Assembly (NCBI RefSeq): GCF_000411155.1
Contig: NZ_KE150266.1
Coordinates: 434,001-498,000 of the forward strand
Direction: 5' to 3'
Source of the DNA: Gleimia europaea ACS-120-V-Col10b
GTDB lineage: Bacteria; Actinomycetota; Actinomycetes; Actinomycetales; Actinomycetaceae
Length of the DNA stretch: 64,000 nucleotides
A program made the position numbers and the translations under genes. The stretch's first letter is position 1. Each line of letters opens with the position of its first letter. Of the stretch, positions 17,779 through 27,391 are shown piece after piece. The notes under the pieces are model-generated. The model ran no database searches and was not told the origin of the DNA. It was given only the letters and a program-made list of their open reading frames with translations.

Positions 17779-18084
17779 CTACTGGTTTCGGATCTCGTAT
17801 CCCAGCTTGATGTCCTCGTGATGTCGGATTACTTCGGTAACTATGAAGTGAAGGAACTTCTCCGCGAAAACAGGATCCAGTCCGGATTCTTCAGCGAGGG
17901 CACGCAAGCGCTTAACCTGTTCCTTCTCCCGCGCAGGATCCGCAGGCGGCAGATCGTACTGGGCTTTGATATGGCCTACGGCCTGGGTGCAGCGGAATCG
18001 TTCAGCGAGAATATGAACGAGGGCGGCGTCAATGTTATCGATCGTGGCGCGAGCTTGCACGAGTTCTTCAGGGATTTCGCTCAT
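17779..18084 (-). CDS. chorismate mutase (AroQ type)
   Basis: A 101-residue all-helical protein. The N-terminal helix RATIDNIDAALVHILAERFRCTQAVGHIK carries the Arg and Lys residues expected for AroQ active sites (split in two here: an Arg near the start and ERFRCTQAVGHIK). It converts chorismate to prephenate for Phe/Tyr synthesis. AAGGA precedes the ATG. It sits 23 bases after clpX and is likely the last gene of the tig-clp transcript. Confidence 0.85.
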   Translation of the reverse strand: MSEIPEELVQARATIDNIDAALVHILAERFRCTQAVGHIKAQYDLPPADPAREKEQVKRLRALAEESGLDPVFAEKFLHFIVTEVIRHHEDIKLGYEIRNQ

Positions 18085-18107
18085 GTCTGTCCTTCGCTAG
18101 GAGGGCC

Positions 18108-19367
18108 TTATGCGCTTTGGCTCTTCTCGGAGTACTGGCGCGGCCCGTAATCAGGATCCGCTCCCTCGGTAACAACTGCGGACGTCACGGTTACCTGGCC
18201 TACGTGAGGCATCGATGGGACTTCGAACATGATGTCCGAAAGCGTTTTTTCGAGGATTGAGGACAGCGCACGAGCACCGGTCCCCCGCTCGTTAGCGAGC
18301 TTCGCGATCTCATGTAGTGCCTCGTTGGTGAACTCTAGTTTCACATCATCCAGGTCAAACAGATGCTGGTATTGGCGAACCAGAGAGTTCTTAGGTTCGG
18401 TTAGCACTTTGATGAGATCGGTTTCGTCCAGCTGTTTTGTAGAGGTAACCACGGGCAAACGCCCGATAAACTCCGGGATCATACCGAACTTGTGCAGGTC
18501 TTCCGGGGTGACTTGCTCATACAGGTCGCCGTACTCGGAGGCGGACTTGAGGTCGGATCCAAAACCCGTGGTGCGTTTACCCAGACGGGCTTTGACGATG
18601 TCGTCCAGGCCGGCAAAAGCTCCCGCAGCAATGAATAGGATGCCGGAGGTGTCGATTTCTAGGAACTGCTGGTGCGGGTGTTTGCGGCCACCCTGCGGTG
18701 GCACGGACGCGACGGTACCTTCAATGATCTTCAGGAGGGCCTGTTGCACGCCCTCGCCAGACACATCCCTGGTGATGGAGGCGTTTTCCGCTTTCCGCCC
18801 GATCTTGTCAATTTCGTCAATGTAGATGATGCCGCGCTGGGCTTTTTCGATGTCCTCCCCAGCCGCCTGAATTAGTTTAAGGAGGATGTTTTCAACGTCC
18901 TCGCCAACGTATCCGGCTTCGGTCAAAGCGGTTGCGTCAACGATGACGAATGGTACGGACAACAGCTTCGCAAGAGAACGCGCAAGATGGGTTTTACCTG
19001 TTCCCGTAGGGCCAAGTAGGAGGATGTTGGACTTGGTCATCTCCATGTCGAGCGGCTCACCTGTACGCATGGAGGCGTGTAAGCGCTTGTAGTGGTTGTA
19101 CACGGCAACGGCGAGGGCGCGCTTAGCTTTATCTTGGGAGATGACGTAGTCGTTGAGAAAATCGTAGATTTCTTGGGGGCGCGGCGGCTGGGTTAGTTCA
19201 GCCTGTTTAGTTTCTTGAACTTCTTCTTGGATGAGGTCGGAGCACAGGTCTACGCATTCATTGCAGATGTAAACGCCAGGCCCGCCGATTAGTTTGACGA
19301 CCTGTTTCTGGCTCTTTCCACAGAATGAGCATTTGAGCAGTTCCGTTGAATCCGTGAAGCGCGTCAA
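18108..19367 (-). CDS. clpX: ATP-dependent Clp protease ATP-binding subunit ClpX
   Basis: A 419-residue AAA+ unfoldase. The N-terminal zinc domain has Cys13, Cys16, Cys35 and Cys38. Walker A GPTGTGKT is at 119-126, Walker [12 protein letters not shown] near 185, and the ClpP-binding IGF-like loop is not clearly distinguishable by eye. It recognises tagged proteins and feeds them to ClpP. The start is a TTG at 19367 behind a GGGGGA site. It is encoded with both ClpP subunits and trigger factor. Confidence 0.96.
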   Translation of the reverse strand: MTRFTDSTELLKCSFCGKSQKQVVKLIGGPGVYICNECVDLCSDLIQEEVQETKQAELTQPPRPQEIYDFLNDYVISQDKAKRALAVAVYNHYKRLHASMRTGEPLDMEMTKSNILLLGPTGTGKTHLARSLAKLLSVPFVIVDATALTEAGYVGEDVENILLKLIQAAGEDIEKAQRGIIYIDEIDKIGRKAENASITRDVSGEGVQQALLKIIEGTVASVPPQGGRKHPHQQFLEIDTSGILFIAAGAFAGLDDIVKARLGKRTTGFGSDLKSASEYGDLYEQVTPEDLHKFGMIPEFIGRLPVVTSTKQLDETDLIKVLTEPKNSLVRQYQHLFDLDDVKLEFTNEALHEIAKLANERGTGARALSSILEKTLSDIMFEVPSMPHVGQVTVTSAVVTEGADPDYGPRQYSEKSQSA

Positions 19368-19466
19368 GGATGATCCCCCTTTGTTGGCACTTTATGCCGA
19401 AATAAAGCTACACCCAACGATTTTACTTTAGAAGAGGTTGGGCGTAGCTGCGAGCAGACGCGCAGA

Positions 19467-20108
19467 CTAGTTGCCTTTACGCGAGGTGAGCACCTGGTCG
19501 ATTAGTCCGTATTCGAGGGCATCTTGTGCCGTGAGGATCTTGTCACGGTCGATGTCGCGACGGACCTGTTCGGGCGTGCGACCAGAATGCTTAGCTAGGG
19601 TATCTTCCAACCAGGTGCGCATGCGGTCGATTTCTTCTGCCACGATTTCGATATCGGAGGCTTGCCCCTGCATGCCCTGCATGGCGGGCTGGTGAATGAG
19701 CACACGCGCGTTGGGTAGCGCCAGGCGTTTACCGGGCGTTCCTCCAGCCAGAAGAACAGCCGCAGCCGATGCTGCTTGACCGAGGCACACGGTTTGGATC
19801 TGCGGCTTAATGTACTGCATCGTGTCGTAGATTGCGGTCATGGCCGTGAAGGATCCGCCGGGGCTGTTGATGTACATGGTGATCAACGAGTCCGGGTCTT
19901 GCGATTCAAGGACGAGAAGCTGGGCCATAACGTCGTCAGCGGAGGCGTCATCTACCTGCACGCCCAAGAACACGATGCGGTCTTCAAATAGCTTGCCGTA
20001 CGGGTCTTGACGTTTGAACCCGTAGGCTGTGCGCTCTTCGAACTGCGGCAGGACGTAGCGGGCACTAGGCATTTGGTTGTTCATGGTTGCTTCAAATGGT
20101 GTTCTCAC
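19467..20108 (-). CDS. clpP2: ATP-dependent Clp protease proteolytic subunit ClpP2
   Basis: A 213-residue serine protease with Ser114 (GQAASAAAV), His139 (LIHQP) and an Asp near 188. Actinobacterial ClpP1 and ClpP2 form a mixed 14-mer. The GTG start at 20108 has an ideal AGGAGG and lies eight bases after clpP1, so the two are translationally linked. The longer N-terminus (about 20 extra residues) fits a ClpP2 propeptide. Confidence 0.95.
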   Translation of the reverse strand: MRTPFEATMNNQMPSARYVLPQFEERTAYGFKRQDPYGKLFEDRIVFLGVQVDDASADDVMAQLLVLESQDPDSLITMYINSPGGSFTAMTAIYDTMQYIKPQIQTVCLGQAASAAAVLLAGGTPGKRLALPNARVLIHQPAMQGMQGQASDIEIVAEEIDRMRTWLEDTLAKHSGRTPEQVRRDIDRDKILTAQDALEYGLIDQVLTSRKGN

Positions 20109-20116
20109 GTTTCCTC

Positions 20117-20740
20117 CTAGACGCCTGCGTTTTCAGTGCCGGACACGGTTGAGGCATTGGTAACGATGTGGTCAAAGAACCCATATTCGCGGGCTTCTTC
20201 GGCGGTGTACCAGCGGTCGCGGTCTGCATCTAGGTTGATTTGTTCAACGCTCTTGCCGGTGCGCTCGGCCGTGATTTCGGCAAGTTCGCGCTTCATTTTG
20301 AGGATGAGGTCAGCATTAATGCGGATGTCTGCAGCGGTGCCGCCCACGCCACCGGAGGGCTGGTGCATGAGGATTCGTGCGTGCGGGGTTGCAAAACGCT
20401 TGCCGGGTGTGCCTGCGGTGAGGAGGAACTGACCCATGGAAGCAGCAATACCCATAGCAACGGTGACAACGTCAGGCTGGATGAACTGCATTGTGTCGTA
20501 AATAGCCATGCCTGCCGTCACTGAGCCGCCGGGGCTGTTGATGTACAGGTAGATAGGCTTTTCTGGGTCTTCAGCCGCGAGTAGTAGCATTTGCGCGCAA
20601 ATCTGGTTGGCACTCTCATCGGTTACCGGCCCACCCAGCCAGATGATGCGTTCTTTTAGCAGACGCCCGTACACGGCATCTCCCATCGCGGCGGGCTTGG
20701 TATCTAGGTCCATGCTGACGCCCGTTGAAGTGGTGGTCAT
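20117..20740 (-). CDS. clpP1: ATP-dependent Clp protease proteolytic subunit ClpP1
   Basis: A 207-residue ClpP with Ser101 (GIAASMGQF), His126 (LMHQPSGG) and the usual Asp. It is the first gene of the clpP1-clpP2-clpX group, preceded by GGAGAAG. It partners with ClpP2 in cytoplasmic protein turnover. Confidence 0.95.
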   Translation of the reverse strand: MTTTSTGVSMDLDTKPAAMGDAVYGRLLKERIIWLGGPVTDESANQICAQMLLLAAEDPEKPIYLYINSPGGSVTAGMAIYDTMQFIQPDVVTVAMGIAASMGQFLLTAGTPGKRFATPHARILMHQPSGGVGGTAADIRINADLILKMKRELAEITAERTGKSVEQINLDADRDRWYTAEEAREYGFFDHIVTNASTVSGTENAGV

Positions 20741-20842
20741 TACTTCTCCTACTTCTTGTCTTGAGCTTTCTTCAGCTTAGTAGGACTCGCGCGCATTTTC
20801 TTCGCCGGAGCCTGTTTTTCGCTGATGGCGATTAATAAACAT

Positions 20843-20878
20843 TTTGAGGGCCTGGAACAGGTGTTCCAAGCCCTCAAA
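20843..20878 (-). terminator. terminator after tig
   Basis: TTTGAGGGC (20843-20851) pairs with GCCCTCAAA (20870-20878), extended inward by TGGAAC/GTTCCA. On the minus strand a weakly T-rich run follows. It lies between tig and clpP1, so it may attenuate rather than fully stop transcription. Confidence 0.6.
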
Positions 20879-20887
20879 CTAGTGTTC

Positions 20888-22237
20888 TTATTCGGCAGAC
20901 TCTGCCGATGCAGAAGAGGCGGAGGACGCCGACTCGTCTACTTCATCAGCTACGGCCTCGGCAAATTCCTCGGCGGACGGATCGCGCGTGAACTCGGAGA
21001 GGTCAACGGCCTCGCCTTCGGTATCCTTCACGGCAACCTTACCAAGCGTGAGGGCAAGTGCCTTCGTGCGGGTGAGCTCGGCGACCATGAACTGAATTTG
21101 ACCTTGGTCAGAGAACATCTGGCTTGCGTCCATGCCGTTCATCTGGGCGGTCTGCATCATGAAGTCAAACAGCTCCTGCTGGCCGATGTTCGGCTTAACC
21201 TCAGCTGCGAGTTCTTCCAGCACAACCTGCTCGCTGATGCGACGGATCGCGTTTTCCTTAGCTTCTTTCTTCTTCTTTGCGGAAGCGCCTTCTTCAAGGC
21301 CGTGCTTGGCCTGCTCTTCAACAACCGACTCAGGAAGTTCGAGCTTCACAACGTCGATGATGTGGTCGAGGAGGCGGTCGCGTGCCTGTAGGGCCTGATC
21401 CGCGCGCTTGCGGGTGCCCGCCTGAGTCTTAAGGTCTTCGCGCAACTCGTCAATGGTGTCGAATTCGGAAACCATCTGGGCGAAGTCATCATCAGCCTTG
21501 GGTAGTTCACGGGCCTTCATGGCGGTGACGTTAATGGTTACTTCAGCCTCTTCACCGGCATGCTCGCCACCGGCAAGCTTGGTGGTGAACGTAGTTTCTT
21601 CGTCGGCCTTCATACCGGTTAGGGCCTTGTCCATGCCTTCAAGCATGGACTTGGAGCCGATCTCGTAGGAGACATCCGAGACGGAGTCAATCTCTTCATC
21701 ACCGATTTTAGCAACCATGTTGATGGTTGCGAAGTCACCCTTCTTAGCCTTGCGCTTGATGGGCTTGAGGGTGGCGAACCGAGTGCGGAGCTCTTCGAGT
21801 TCACTCTCCACGTCCTCCTCGGTGACCTCGATGGTGTCTACTTCAAGTTCGACGTCGTCAAGCGAGGGCAGTTCGAACGGGGCGATAACCGGAACTTCAG
21901 CTACGAACGTGAGTTGCCCGCCGGGGGCGCCGGTAGCGTTCGGGATTTCGGTAACTTCAACGTCCGGCTGGGCCATAACGCGAAGCTCATTCTCGGCAAC
22001 AACCTGGCCATAGAGGCGCGGTAGGACGTCGTTGATTACCTGCTCGATTACGGCCACGCGACCAAAACGCTGATCGATGACGCGCGCTGGCACCTTGCCG
22101 CGGCGGAAGCCGGGGATGTCAACATTCTTCGCGATGTCGCGGTAGGCCGCGTCCATATCTTTCTTGAGGTCTTCGTAGGGAACCTCAACGGTAACTTTCA
22201 CCTTGGTGGGTTCAAGATTCTCGACAGTGCTCTTCAC
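20888..22237 (-). CDS. tig: trigger factor
   Basis: A 449-residue ribosome-associated chaperone and peptidyl-prolyl isomerase. The N-terminal ribosome-binding domain includes GFRRGKVPARVIDQRFG, the central PPIase domain starts near 160 (KKGDFATINMVAKIG), and a C-terminal helical domain ends in an acidic Ser/Ala tail. The GTG at 22237 (VKSTVENLEPT) has GGAG nine bases upstream and matches the family's usual start; a longer open frame upstream is not used. It is upstream of clpP1, a common arrangement. Confidence 0.95.
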   Translation of the reverse strand: MKSTVENLEPTKVKVTVEVPYEDLKKDMDAAYRDIAKNVDIPGFRRGKVPARVIDQRFGRVAVIEQVINDVLPRLYGQVVAENELRVMAQPDVEVTEIPNATGAPGGQLTFVAEVPVIAPFELPSLDDVELEVDTIEVTEEDVESELEELRTRFATLKPIKRKAKKGDFATINMVAKIGDEEIDSVSDVSYEIGSKSMLEGMDKALTGMKADEETTFTTKLAGGEHAGEEAEVTINVTAMKARELPKADDDFAQMVSEFDTIDELREDLKTQAGTRKRADQALQARDRLLDHIIDVVKLELPESVVEEQAKHGLEEGASAKKKKEAKENAIRRISEQVVLEELAAEVKPNIGQQELFDFMMQTAQMNGMDASQMFSDQGQIQFMVAELTRTKALALTLGKVAVKDTEGEAVDLSEFTRDPSAEEFAEAVADEVDESASSASSASAESAE

Positions 22238-22440
22238 GTAAACGCACTCCAACGTATATCTAGACTCTGACGGCCTACTTGGCCAATTACAACACGTAAA
22301 TACTACGTCAAGGCAACAAGTTTTGCGGAACCACAATGCGTAAAAGGTGACTTACTGCATGTATGTGCGAGGTTTGGTGCAGGCGATTTTTGTTTTTCGT
22401 CAGCGCTTGTTGCTGTAAAGCAATGACGTAGCATTTTTGT

Positions 22441-22878
22441 ATGACTTTTGAAGCTGATGACCATGATGACGTTTGCGCTGATGAAGATTTTGGTTTTCCT
22501 GATGATGAGCGCCTGTACGAGCCGGATTATGACTGGTTGTGGACGAACCCGCCGCACAATGACGGCTCGGAGGCGCGGCTACGCATAACCTTGCGACCTG
22601 CTGATGAGGAGGGTGAGGACTCCTCGCTTCCCGATTTAGTTCATAGCTGGTTGGGTACGCTGTTGGCTTTTGAAGAATCAACGTGGGGCGCTGGCGGCTG
22701 GGCGGTTTGCTTGGTTTGTGACCGGGGCGATCGTGTTGTGCTGGAGCTGTGGTCCGCTGGCGAGGACGTGGCTGACGGAATTCAAGCTGGCACGGAGTCT
22801 CTGTACGAGGGTGTCTTGCACGGTTCTGATGTGCAGGTGGCTTACGAGCAACTTCCCCGGATTCCACAAGAGTCTTAG
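22441..22878 (+). CDS. acidic hypothetical protein
   Basis: A 145-residue, strongly acidic protein with a clustered Asp/Glu N-terminus and no membrane segment or recognised motif. The C-terminal part (TWGAGGWAVCLVCDRGDRVVLELW) looks like packed beta strands. No good ribosome site is visible before the ATG. It sits between the divergent tig gene and the ferrochelatase gene on the same strand as the latter. I do not recognise its family. Confidence 0.5.
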   Translation: MTFEADDHDDVCADEDFGFPDDERLYEPDYDWLWTNPPHNDGSEARLRITLRPADEEGEDSSLPDLVHSWLGTLLAFEESTWGAGGWAVCLVCDRGDRVVLELWSAGEDVADGIQAGTESLYEGVLHGSDVQVAYEQLPRIPQES

Positions 22879-22954
22879 CCGTGCCCAATCATGCGATGCG
22901 CTGCCTGGCAGTCCCATCTCGTTGCCGCCTTGGCTTTCCTGTAGGATGTGGCGT

Positions 22955-23908
22955 GTGCGCGGACTTTTGATTGTGAATTTAGGCTCTCCGGACAGCCCAG
23001 CCCCAAGCGATGTGCGAGCTTTTCTTGCAAAGTTCCTCAGCGACCCGCGCGTGGTTGATTTCCCGCGCGTGGTGTGGTTACCGATCCTGCATGGCATCGT
23101 GCTACGAGTGCGGCCACGCAAGTCAGGGGCAATCTACAAAACGATTTGGACGCCGGAAGGCTCGCCTCTGGTGGTTCATACAAAGCGTCAGCATCAGTTG
23201 CTTCAAGAGGCTCTGCCAAACTGGAACGTGAAGTACGCGATGACGTACACCAGTCCTTCAATCGATTCGGCCCTGCAGGAGTTTGAAAATGAGGGCGTGG
23301 ACGACATCACCGTGCTCCCCCTGTACGCTCAAACGACGCCGTCTTCTAGTGGCGCAGTGGTGGATCAGGTAATGGATTATTACCGCAACCAGCAGCATCA
23401 CCCACATTTGCGGATTATCGGCAAGTGGCCTACTCAGCCCGATTACGTGAACTGGCACGCCAAGCAGATTGCGCAACGGGTTCACAGCGATATCCCTGCT
23501 CCGCAGATGATTTTACTGTCTTACCACGGGGTGCCCCAGAGAGCGGCTCACAAGCCGGAGGGTTACCGGCAAGAGTGTCTCGCTACTTCCTCGGCTATCG
23601 AAACGCAGCTACGCAAACTCGGTGTTGACACACCTGTTTTGACTACGTTCCAGTCTAAATTCGGGCCGGGAAAGTGGCTTAGGCCGGCTACTATCGACAC
23701 GATGGCAAGTCTGCCAGACCGCGGCGTCACGTCGGTTTTGGTTGCTAGTCCCGCGTTTGTTTCCGATTGTATCGAGACTGTTGACGAGCTGGACGTGCTC
23801 AATCAGGATGCATTCAAGGAAGCTGGCGGCAAGCATTACCAGCGGGTGGCTCCTATCAATGATGATCCGGTGATTGTGGACATCGTGAAGGATCTGTTGG
23901 GCGAATAG
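22955..23908 (+). CDS. hemH: ferrochelatase (proteobacterial-type HemH)
   Basis: A 317-residue ferrochelatase that inserts ferrous iron into a porphyrin. The catalytic His lies in LLSYHGVPQR and the acidic partner in SDCIETVDEL. The overall pattern (FLSDPRVVDFPRVVWLPIL at the start, IYKTIWTPEGSPL, TFQSKFGPGKWLRP) is strikingly like E. coli HemH rather than the longer actinobacterial coproporphyrin ferrochelatase CpfC. The GTG at 22955 has TAGGA eight bases upstream; an ATG at 22946 is the alternative. It converges on the next gene with only two bases between stops. No other heme genes are in the window. Confidence 0.88.
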   Translation: MRGLLIVNLGSPDSPAPSDVRAFLAKFLSDPRVVDFPRVVWLPILHGIVLRVRPRKSGAIYKTIWTPEGSPLVVHTKRQHQLLQEALPNWNVKYAMTYTSPSIDSALQEFENEGVDDITVLPLYAQTTPSSSGAVVDQVMDYYRNQQHHPHLRIIGKWPTQPDYVNWHAKQIAQRVHSDIPAPQMILLSYHGVPQRAAHKPEGYRQECLATSSAIETQLRKLGVDTPVLTTFQSKFGPGKWLRPATIDTMASLPDRGVTSVLVASPAFVSDCIETVDELDVLNQDAFKEAGGKHYQRVAPINDDPVIVDIVKDLLGE

Positions 23909-23910
23909 TT

Positions 23911-24651
23911 CTAGTTTTCTTTTGCGGGCGAGGTTGGAGGCGCCACGGGCGCATCCGGTGCGGCTTGCGCGTCGCGATGCACTCGCGTTGGGCGGCGACG
24001 AAACAGGAGGGAGCGGAAACGCACGCTCCGCAAGCCAAGCGTGACGGCGCCAGGCAGGATCCATTTGAAGCGGCGCGCAACGAGGCCAAACACAGTAGAG
24101 AAGATGATCGCTAGTGCCATCCCCAGATTGTAGTGTCCGGAGGTCTGCATGATGACCATGAGCAGGCTGGCAACGATTGACCAGGTGGCGTAAAGGGGCG
24201 CGCCCCCGAAGATGAGGGGCTGGCGCCGGGCCAGCAAATCACGGATCACTCCCCCACCTGTTGCGGTGATGACACCAAGAAGGATTGCGGGCGTCCAGTT
24301 TAGGCCGGCAAATAGTGCCTTGGAAGCGCCGGTTGCAGACCAGCAGCCCAAGGCGAGGACATCGAACACCGCGATTGAGGCTACGGCAAAGCGCGATCTG
24401 AACGGAAAAATGTAAGCGGCAACGGCCGCGAGCACTGCAACCGCGAGGTAGTAGGGGTCGGTCAGAGCGACGGGGAATCCTTGTTGGAGAAGGACATCGC
24501 GGATCATGCCGCCCCCGAGCGCAGATGATATGGCAAGGAACAGGAAACCGATCAGGTCATAGTTTTTGGTGCGCGCAAGAACGCCTCCAAGGAGCCCATT
24601 TCCGAGTACGCCGACGAGGTCAACAACGCGAAAAACGAGATATGGATCCAC
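23911..24651 (-). CDS. UPF0126/TRIC-family membrane protein
   Basis: A 246-residue protein with about seven membrane segments and the internal duplication typical of UPF0126 (YicG-like): GGGMIRD in the first half and GGGVIRD in the second. Some homologues are trimeric intracellular cation channel relatives. The GTG start at 24651 follows AAGGGG. The C-terminus is a basic, then Ala/Pro-rich cytoplasmic-looking tail. Function here is unknown. Confidence 0.8.
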   Translation of the reverse strand: MDPYLVFRVVDLVGVLGNGLLGGVLARTKNYDLIGFLFLAISSALGGGMIRDVLLQQGFPVALTDPYYLAVAVLAAVAAYIFPFRSRFAVASIAVFDVLALGCWSATGASKALFAGLNWTPAILLGVITATGGGVIRDLLARRQPLIFGGAPLYATWSIVASLLMVIMQTSGHYNLGMALAIIFSTVFGLVARRFKWILPGAVTLGLRSVRFRSLLFRRRPTRVHRDAQAAPDAPVAPPTSPAKEN

Positions 24652-24853
24652 ACGTGCCCCTTAACCATGACAGCCACGCCCAATCTGTACATGGCCATCT
24701 TAGTGCAAATGAATTTCTCAGCCACATACGTCTAATAGTCGGGATGTGCACTTTCGTTTTGTATCTTTCGTGCCTTTCCCAATCTCTGTTTCTTGCTTGG
24801 CATACAATCGAATCTATCTATCCACAGCAATTTTGCACTCGAAAAGGTTCGTT

Positions 24854-27391
24854 ATGCGGCGCGTTTTAGGCCTGGCCCTGTCTTTTGGCGTGGCCTTGTC
24901 TTTCCTGGGAATACAAGAGGTGGCGTGGGCTGAAGATTCAGTAGGGGAATCCGAAGTCAGTGCCAGTACGGACAGTTTGGCCCCAACCAGTGACGATGAC
25001 TCTATTTCAGCCCCGGAAGATTCGCCTGAACTTCCTGAGCCAATCGCCCCCTCCGAACCCGACCTAGATTCTCTCGATCCGGTTACAACCTCGACCTCGT
25101 CGGGTGAAGACGCGCCCATAGAAGACGACAAGACTGCTCTTATCGACGATGAGGAAGAGTTGTCAGGTGGTGATCTAGAACTTTCTGACGAGGAAGTACC
25201 CGAGGCGGTGGGCGCGCCTGAAAGCTCAAGGAGCTGGCAGATTGGGCCGGCGCGCCGGATTGGGCATGGTTGGAACGGCTCGATTTACAACGCGGGGAAC
25301 TTTGATCGCTACGGCGCCGACGACGTGTTTCTGGTTCGACCTAACGGTGACCTCCACTTTTACCCGCGCACAGAATCCACCTGGTTTAACGGCACGCGCA
25401 AGATTGGCCATGGCTGGAACCATATGCGAATCCTAATGACGGGTGTAGATTTTGATGGCGACGGATCCACGGACATTCTTGCGATCCGTCACGATGCAGA
25501 CCTCTACCTTTACCGAGGTAACGGCGCGGGCGGCTTCAAGAACAGTAAGATAATTGGCTACGGCTGGCACGCATTTCAGTCAGTTGTGCTGGTACCGAAA
25601 GGTCCGGGCGGCAACCCTGCTCTGATTGGTCAACGTGGTGACACTACTTGGGTTTACCCAACTAATGGGTCTGGAACATGGGGCACCCCGTATACGGTCG
25701 AACTGCCGGGAGGGATTACTGCGGATACTTTCAATGCGGGCAATCTAGCCGGAACTGGATATTCAACGCTGACGAGGGCGAACGGCTCGAATTTAGAGGT
25801 ATTCTCGACAACCGATTTCAAATCTTTCTCCTCTATGGAGCCTATTAAGCTGAACGGTTCACCTCTTAAATACGCAGCGATTAACGGGTTCTCGTCGGGC
25901 GCGTCAGGCTATCTTGATGTGGTTAATTCTGATCGCGATTTCTTGCAGTATCCGTTGACACGCAAAGTAAAGCCAGCCAATCAGGAGTCAGCGCCATCTA
26001 CGCGTTCGCGAGACATTTCCTTCTCTGCTAGCAAACGGGCCGGCAGTGGTTGGCCAGGTTCTGGCGTATATGGACTTGGCGATTTTGATCGCGATGGCAA
26101 TCCTGACCTCGGCATCATTAAGGGTGACGGCGCTTTCATCTTCTACCGCGGGAGCGGCACAGGGGGATTCCGCTCACCCTATCCCCAGATAGGTTGGGGT
26201 TGGGGCTCTCTGACAGTATTGTCCGGTGTTGATGCAGATGGGGATGGCACCCCCGATGTGATTGCCCGTACGGCCTCTGGCAAGTTGCTTCTTTATCCTG
26301 GGTCCGGCCGAGGCGGGTTCAGCTCGTCGCACGTTATTGGCTACGGCTGGCAAAACTTCACCCACATGTGGCTAGTTCGGCAAGGTCCAGGAGGATCCCC
26401 AGCTATCTACGTTCGCAATCCTGATGGCACTGTGGGCGTGTCTACATCGAATGGGAAAGGCAGGTTCTACTCAGTTGTTCCAACCACAATCCCCGCGTCT
26501 ATAGCTTCGGATATGCCCCGCGCCTATGCCAGTGATGATTGGGATAATAATGGCAGGAGCGACCTTCTGGTAATCCGTAGCGATGGCAACCTGGTTCTGC
26601 TACCGCAGCTATCGGCGGGCGGTTTTGGCGAACCCCAGGTTATAGGTTGGGGTTGGCACCGTATGCGTTCTTTGCATCCAGGGGCTTTCTCCCCCTCCTC
26701 TAAGCAAGTGTATGCAGTGCATGAAGATGGAACGCTCTACTTGTACACCGCAACATATAGGGGCGCGAACCGTGGCTTTTCCAAGCCGATTGGTTATGCA
26801 CCCAAGGTGCAAGTGAACGGATCCTGGTTGACTCATCCAATCAGTTGGACGGGCCAGCCCGATGATTCAACCTGTGGCCCAACCACGATGTATATGACGC
26901 TTCGGTACATGGACGCAGGAAACTCAAGGTACGATGGCAAGCCTTTAACGGTGTGGAATCTAGCCGGGCCCTCGTACGCGAATGTGGGTTCTGGTTACAC
27001 CGGGGGCACTTCATGGGAAGGCAAACGGTTGTCTATCGGCCTAAACCGTTGGCGCGGAACCAATGATTATCAACAGTGGACGTTCCCATCCGGACGCGAT
27101 TTTGACGCTAAAGTGAAGAACTCCTTCTACACGGGTCGCCCCGTGCTTGTAGATACGATTGAGAACTATGGGGGCCCACATTACAACGGTCATGTGGGGA
27201 CATCTTCACACATCGTGGTTGCATACAGGTACAACTCGGATGGAACGGTTGGTTTTGTGGATCCGGGCGGTCCGGGATCTGCGATTACTGGATATTCCGC
27301 TAATCGCTACTTTGATTACAGCAACGCCGTTCGGTTTGGAAACAACTTCCTGGGGAACTACGGCGGTGGCGGGCACGGCATGGTGTACTGA
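24854..27391 (+). CDS. secreted FG-GAP repeat protein with C-terminal C39-like peptidase domain
   Basis: An 845-residue exported protein. The signal peptide ends at AWA-ED (about residue 28). An acidic Ser/Pro/Glu linker (to about 125) leads to beta-propeller FG-GAP/VCBS-like repeats (about 130-640) with calcium-type loops such as DFDGDGSTD, DFDRDGNPD and DADGDGTPD, each followed by a strand-rich LYLYRG-type segment. The C-terminal domain (about 655-845) looks like a papain-fold C39_2 peptidase, with Cys674 (STCGPTT), His786 (SSHIVVA) and Asp803 (FVDPGG). The ATG at 24854 has AAAAGG upstream. No LPXTG is present. It overlaps the next lipoprotein gene by one base (TGATG), so the two probably work together at the cell surface. 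Confidence 0.8.
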   Translation: MRRVLGLALSFGVALSFLGIQEVAWAEDSVGESEVSASTDSLAPTSDDDSISAPEDSPELPEPIAPSEPDLDSLDPVTTSTSSGEDAPIEDDKTALIDDEEELSGGDLELSDEEVPEAVGAPESSRSWQIGPARRIGHGWNGSIYNAGNFDRYGADDVFLVRPNGDLHFYPRTESTWFNGTRKIGHGWNHMRILMTGVDFDGDGSTDILAIRHDADLYLYRGNGAGGFKNSKIIGYGWHAFQSVVLVPKGPGGNPALIGQRGDTTWVYPTNGSGTWGTPYTVELPGGITADTFNAGNLAGTGYSTLTRANGSNLEVFSTTDFKSFSSMEPIKLNGSPLKYAAINGFSSGASGYLDVVNSDRDFLQYPLTRKVKPANQESAPSTRSRDISFSASKRAGSGWPGSGVYGLGDFDRDGNPDLGIIKGDGAFIFYRGSGTGGFRSPYPQIGWGWGSLTVLSGVDADGDGTPDVIARTASGKLLLYPGSGRGGFSSSHVIGYGWQNFTHMWLVRQGPGGSPAIYVRNPDGTVGVSTSNGKGRFYSVVPTTIPASIASDMPRAYASDDWDNNGRSDLLVIRSDGNLVLLPQLSAGGFGEPQVIGWGWHRMRSLHPGAFSPSSKQVYAVHEDGTLYLYTATYRGANRGFSKPIGYAPKVQVNGSWLTHPISWTGQPDDSTCGPTTMYMTLRYMDAGNSRYDGKPLTVWNLAGPSYANVGSGYTGGTSWEGKRLSIGLNRWRGTNDYQQWTFPSGRDFDAKVKNSFYTGRPVLVDTIENYGGPHYNGHVGTSSHIVVAYRYNSDGTVGFVDPGGPGSAITGYSANRYFDYSNAVRFGNNFLGNYGGGGHGMVY

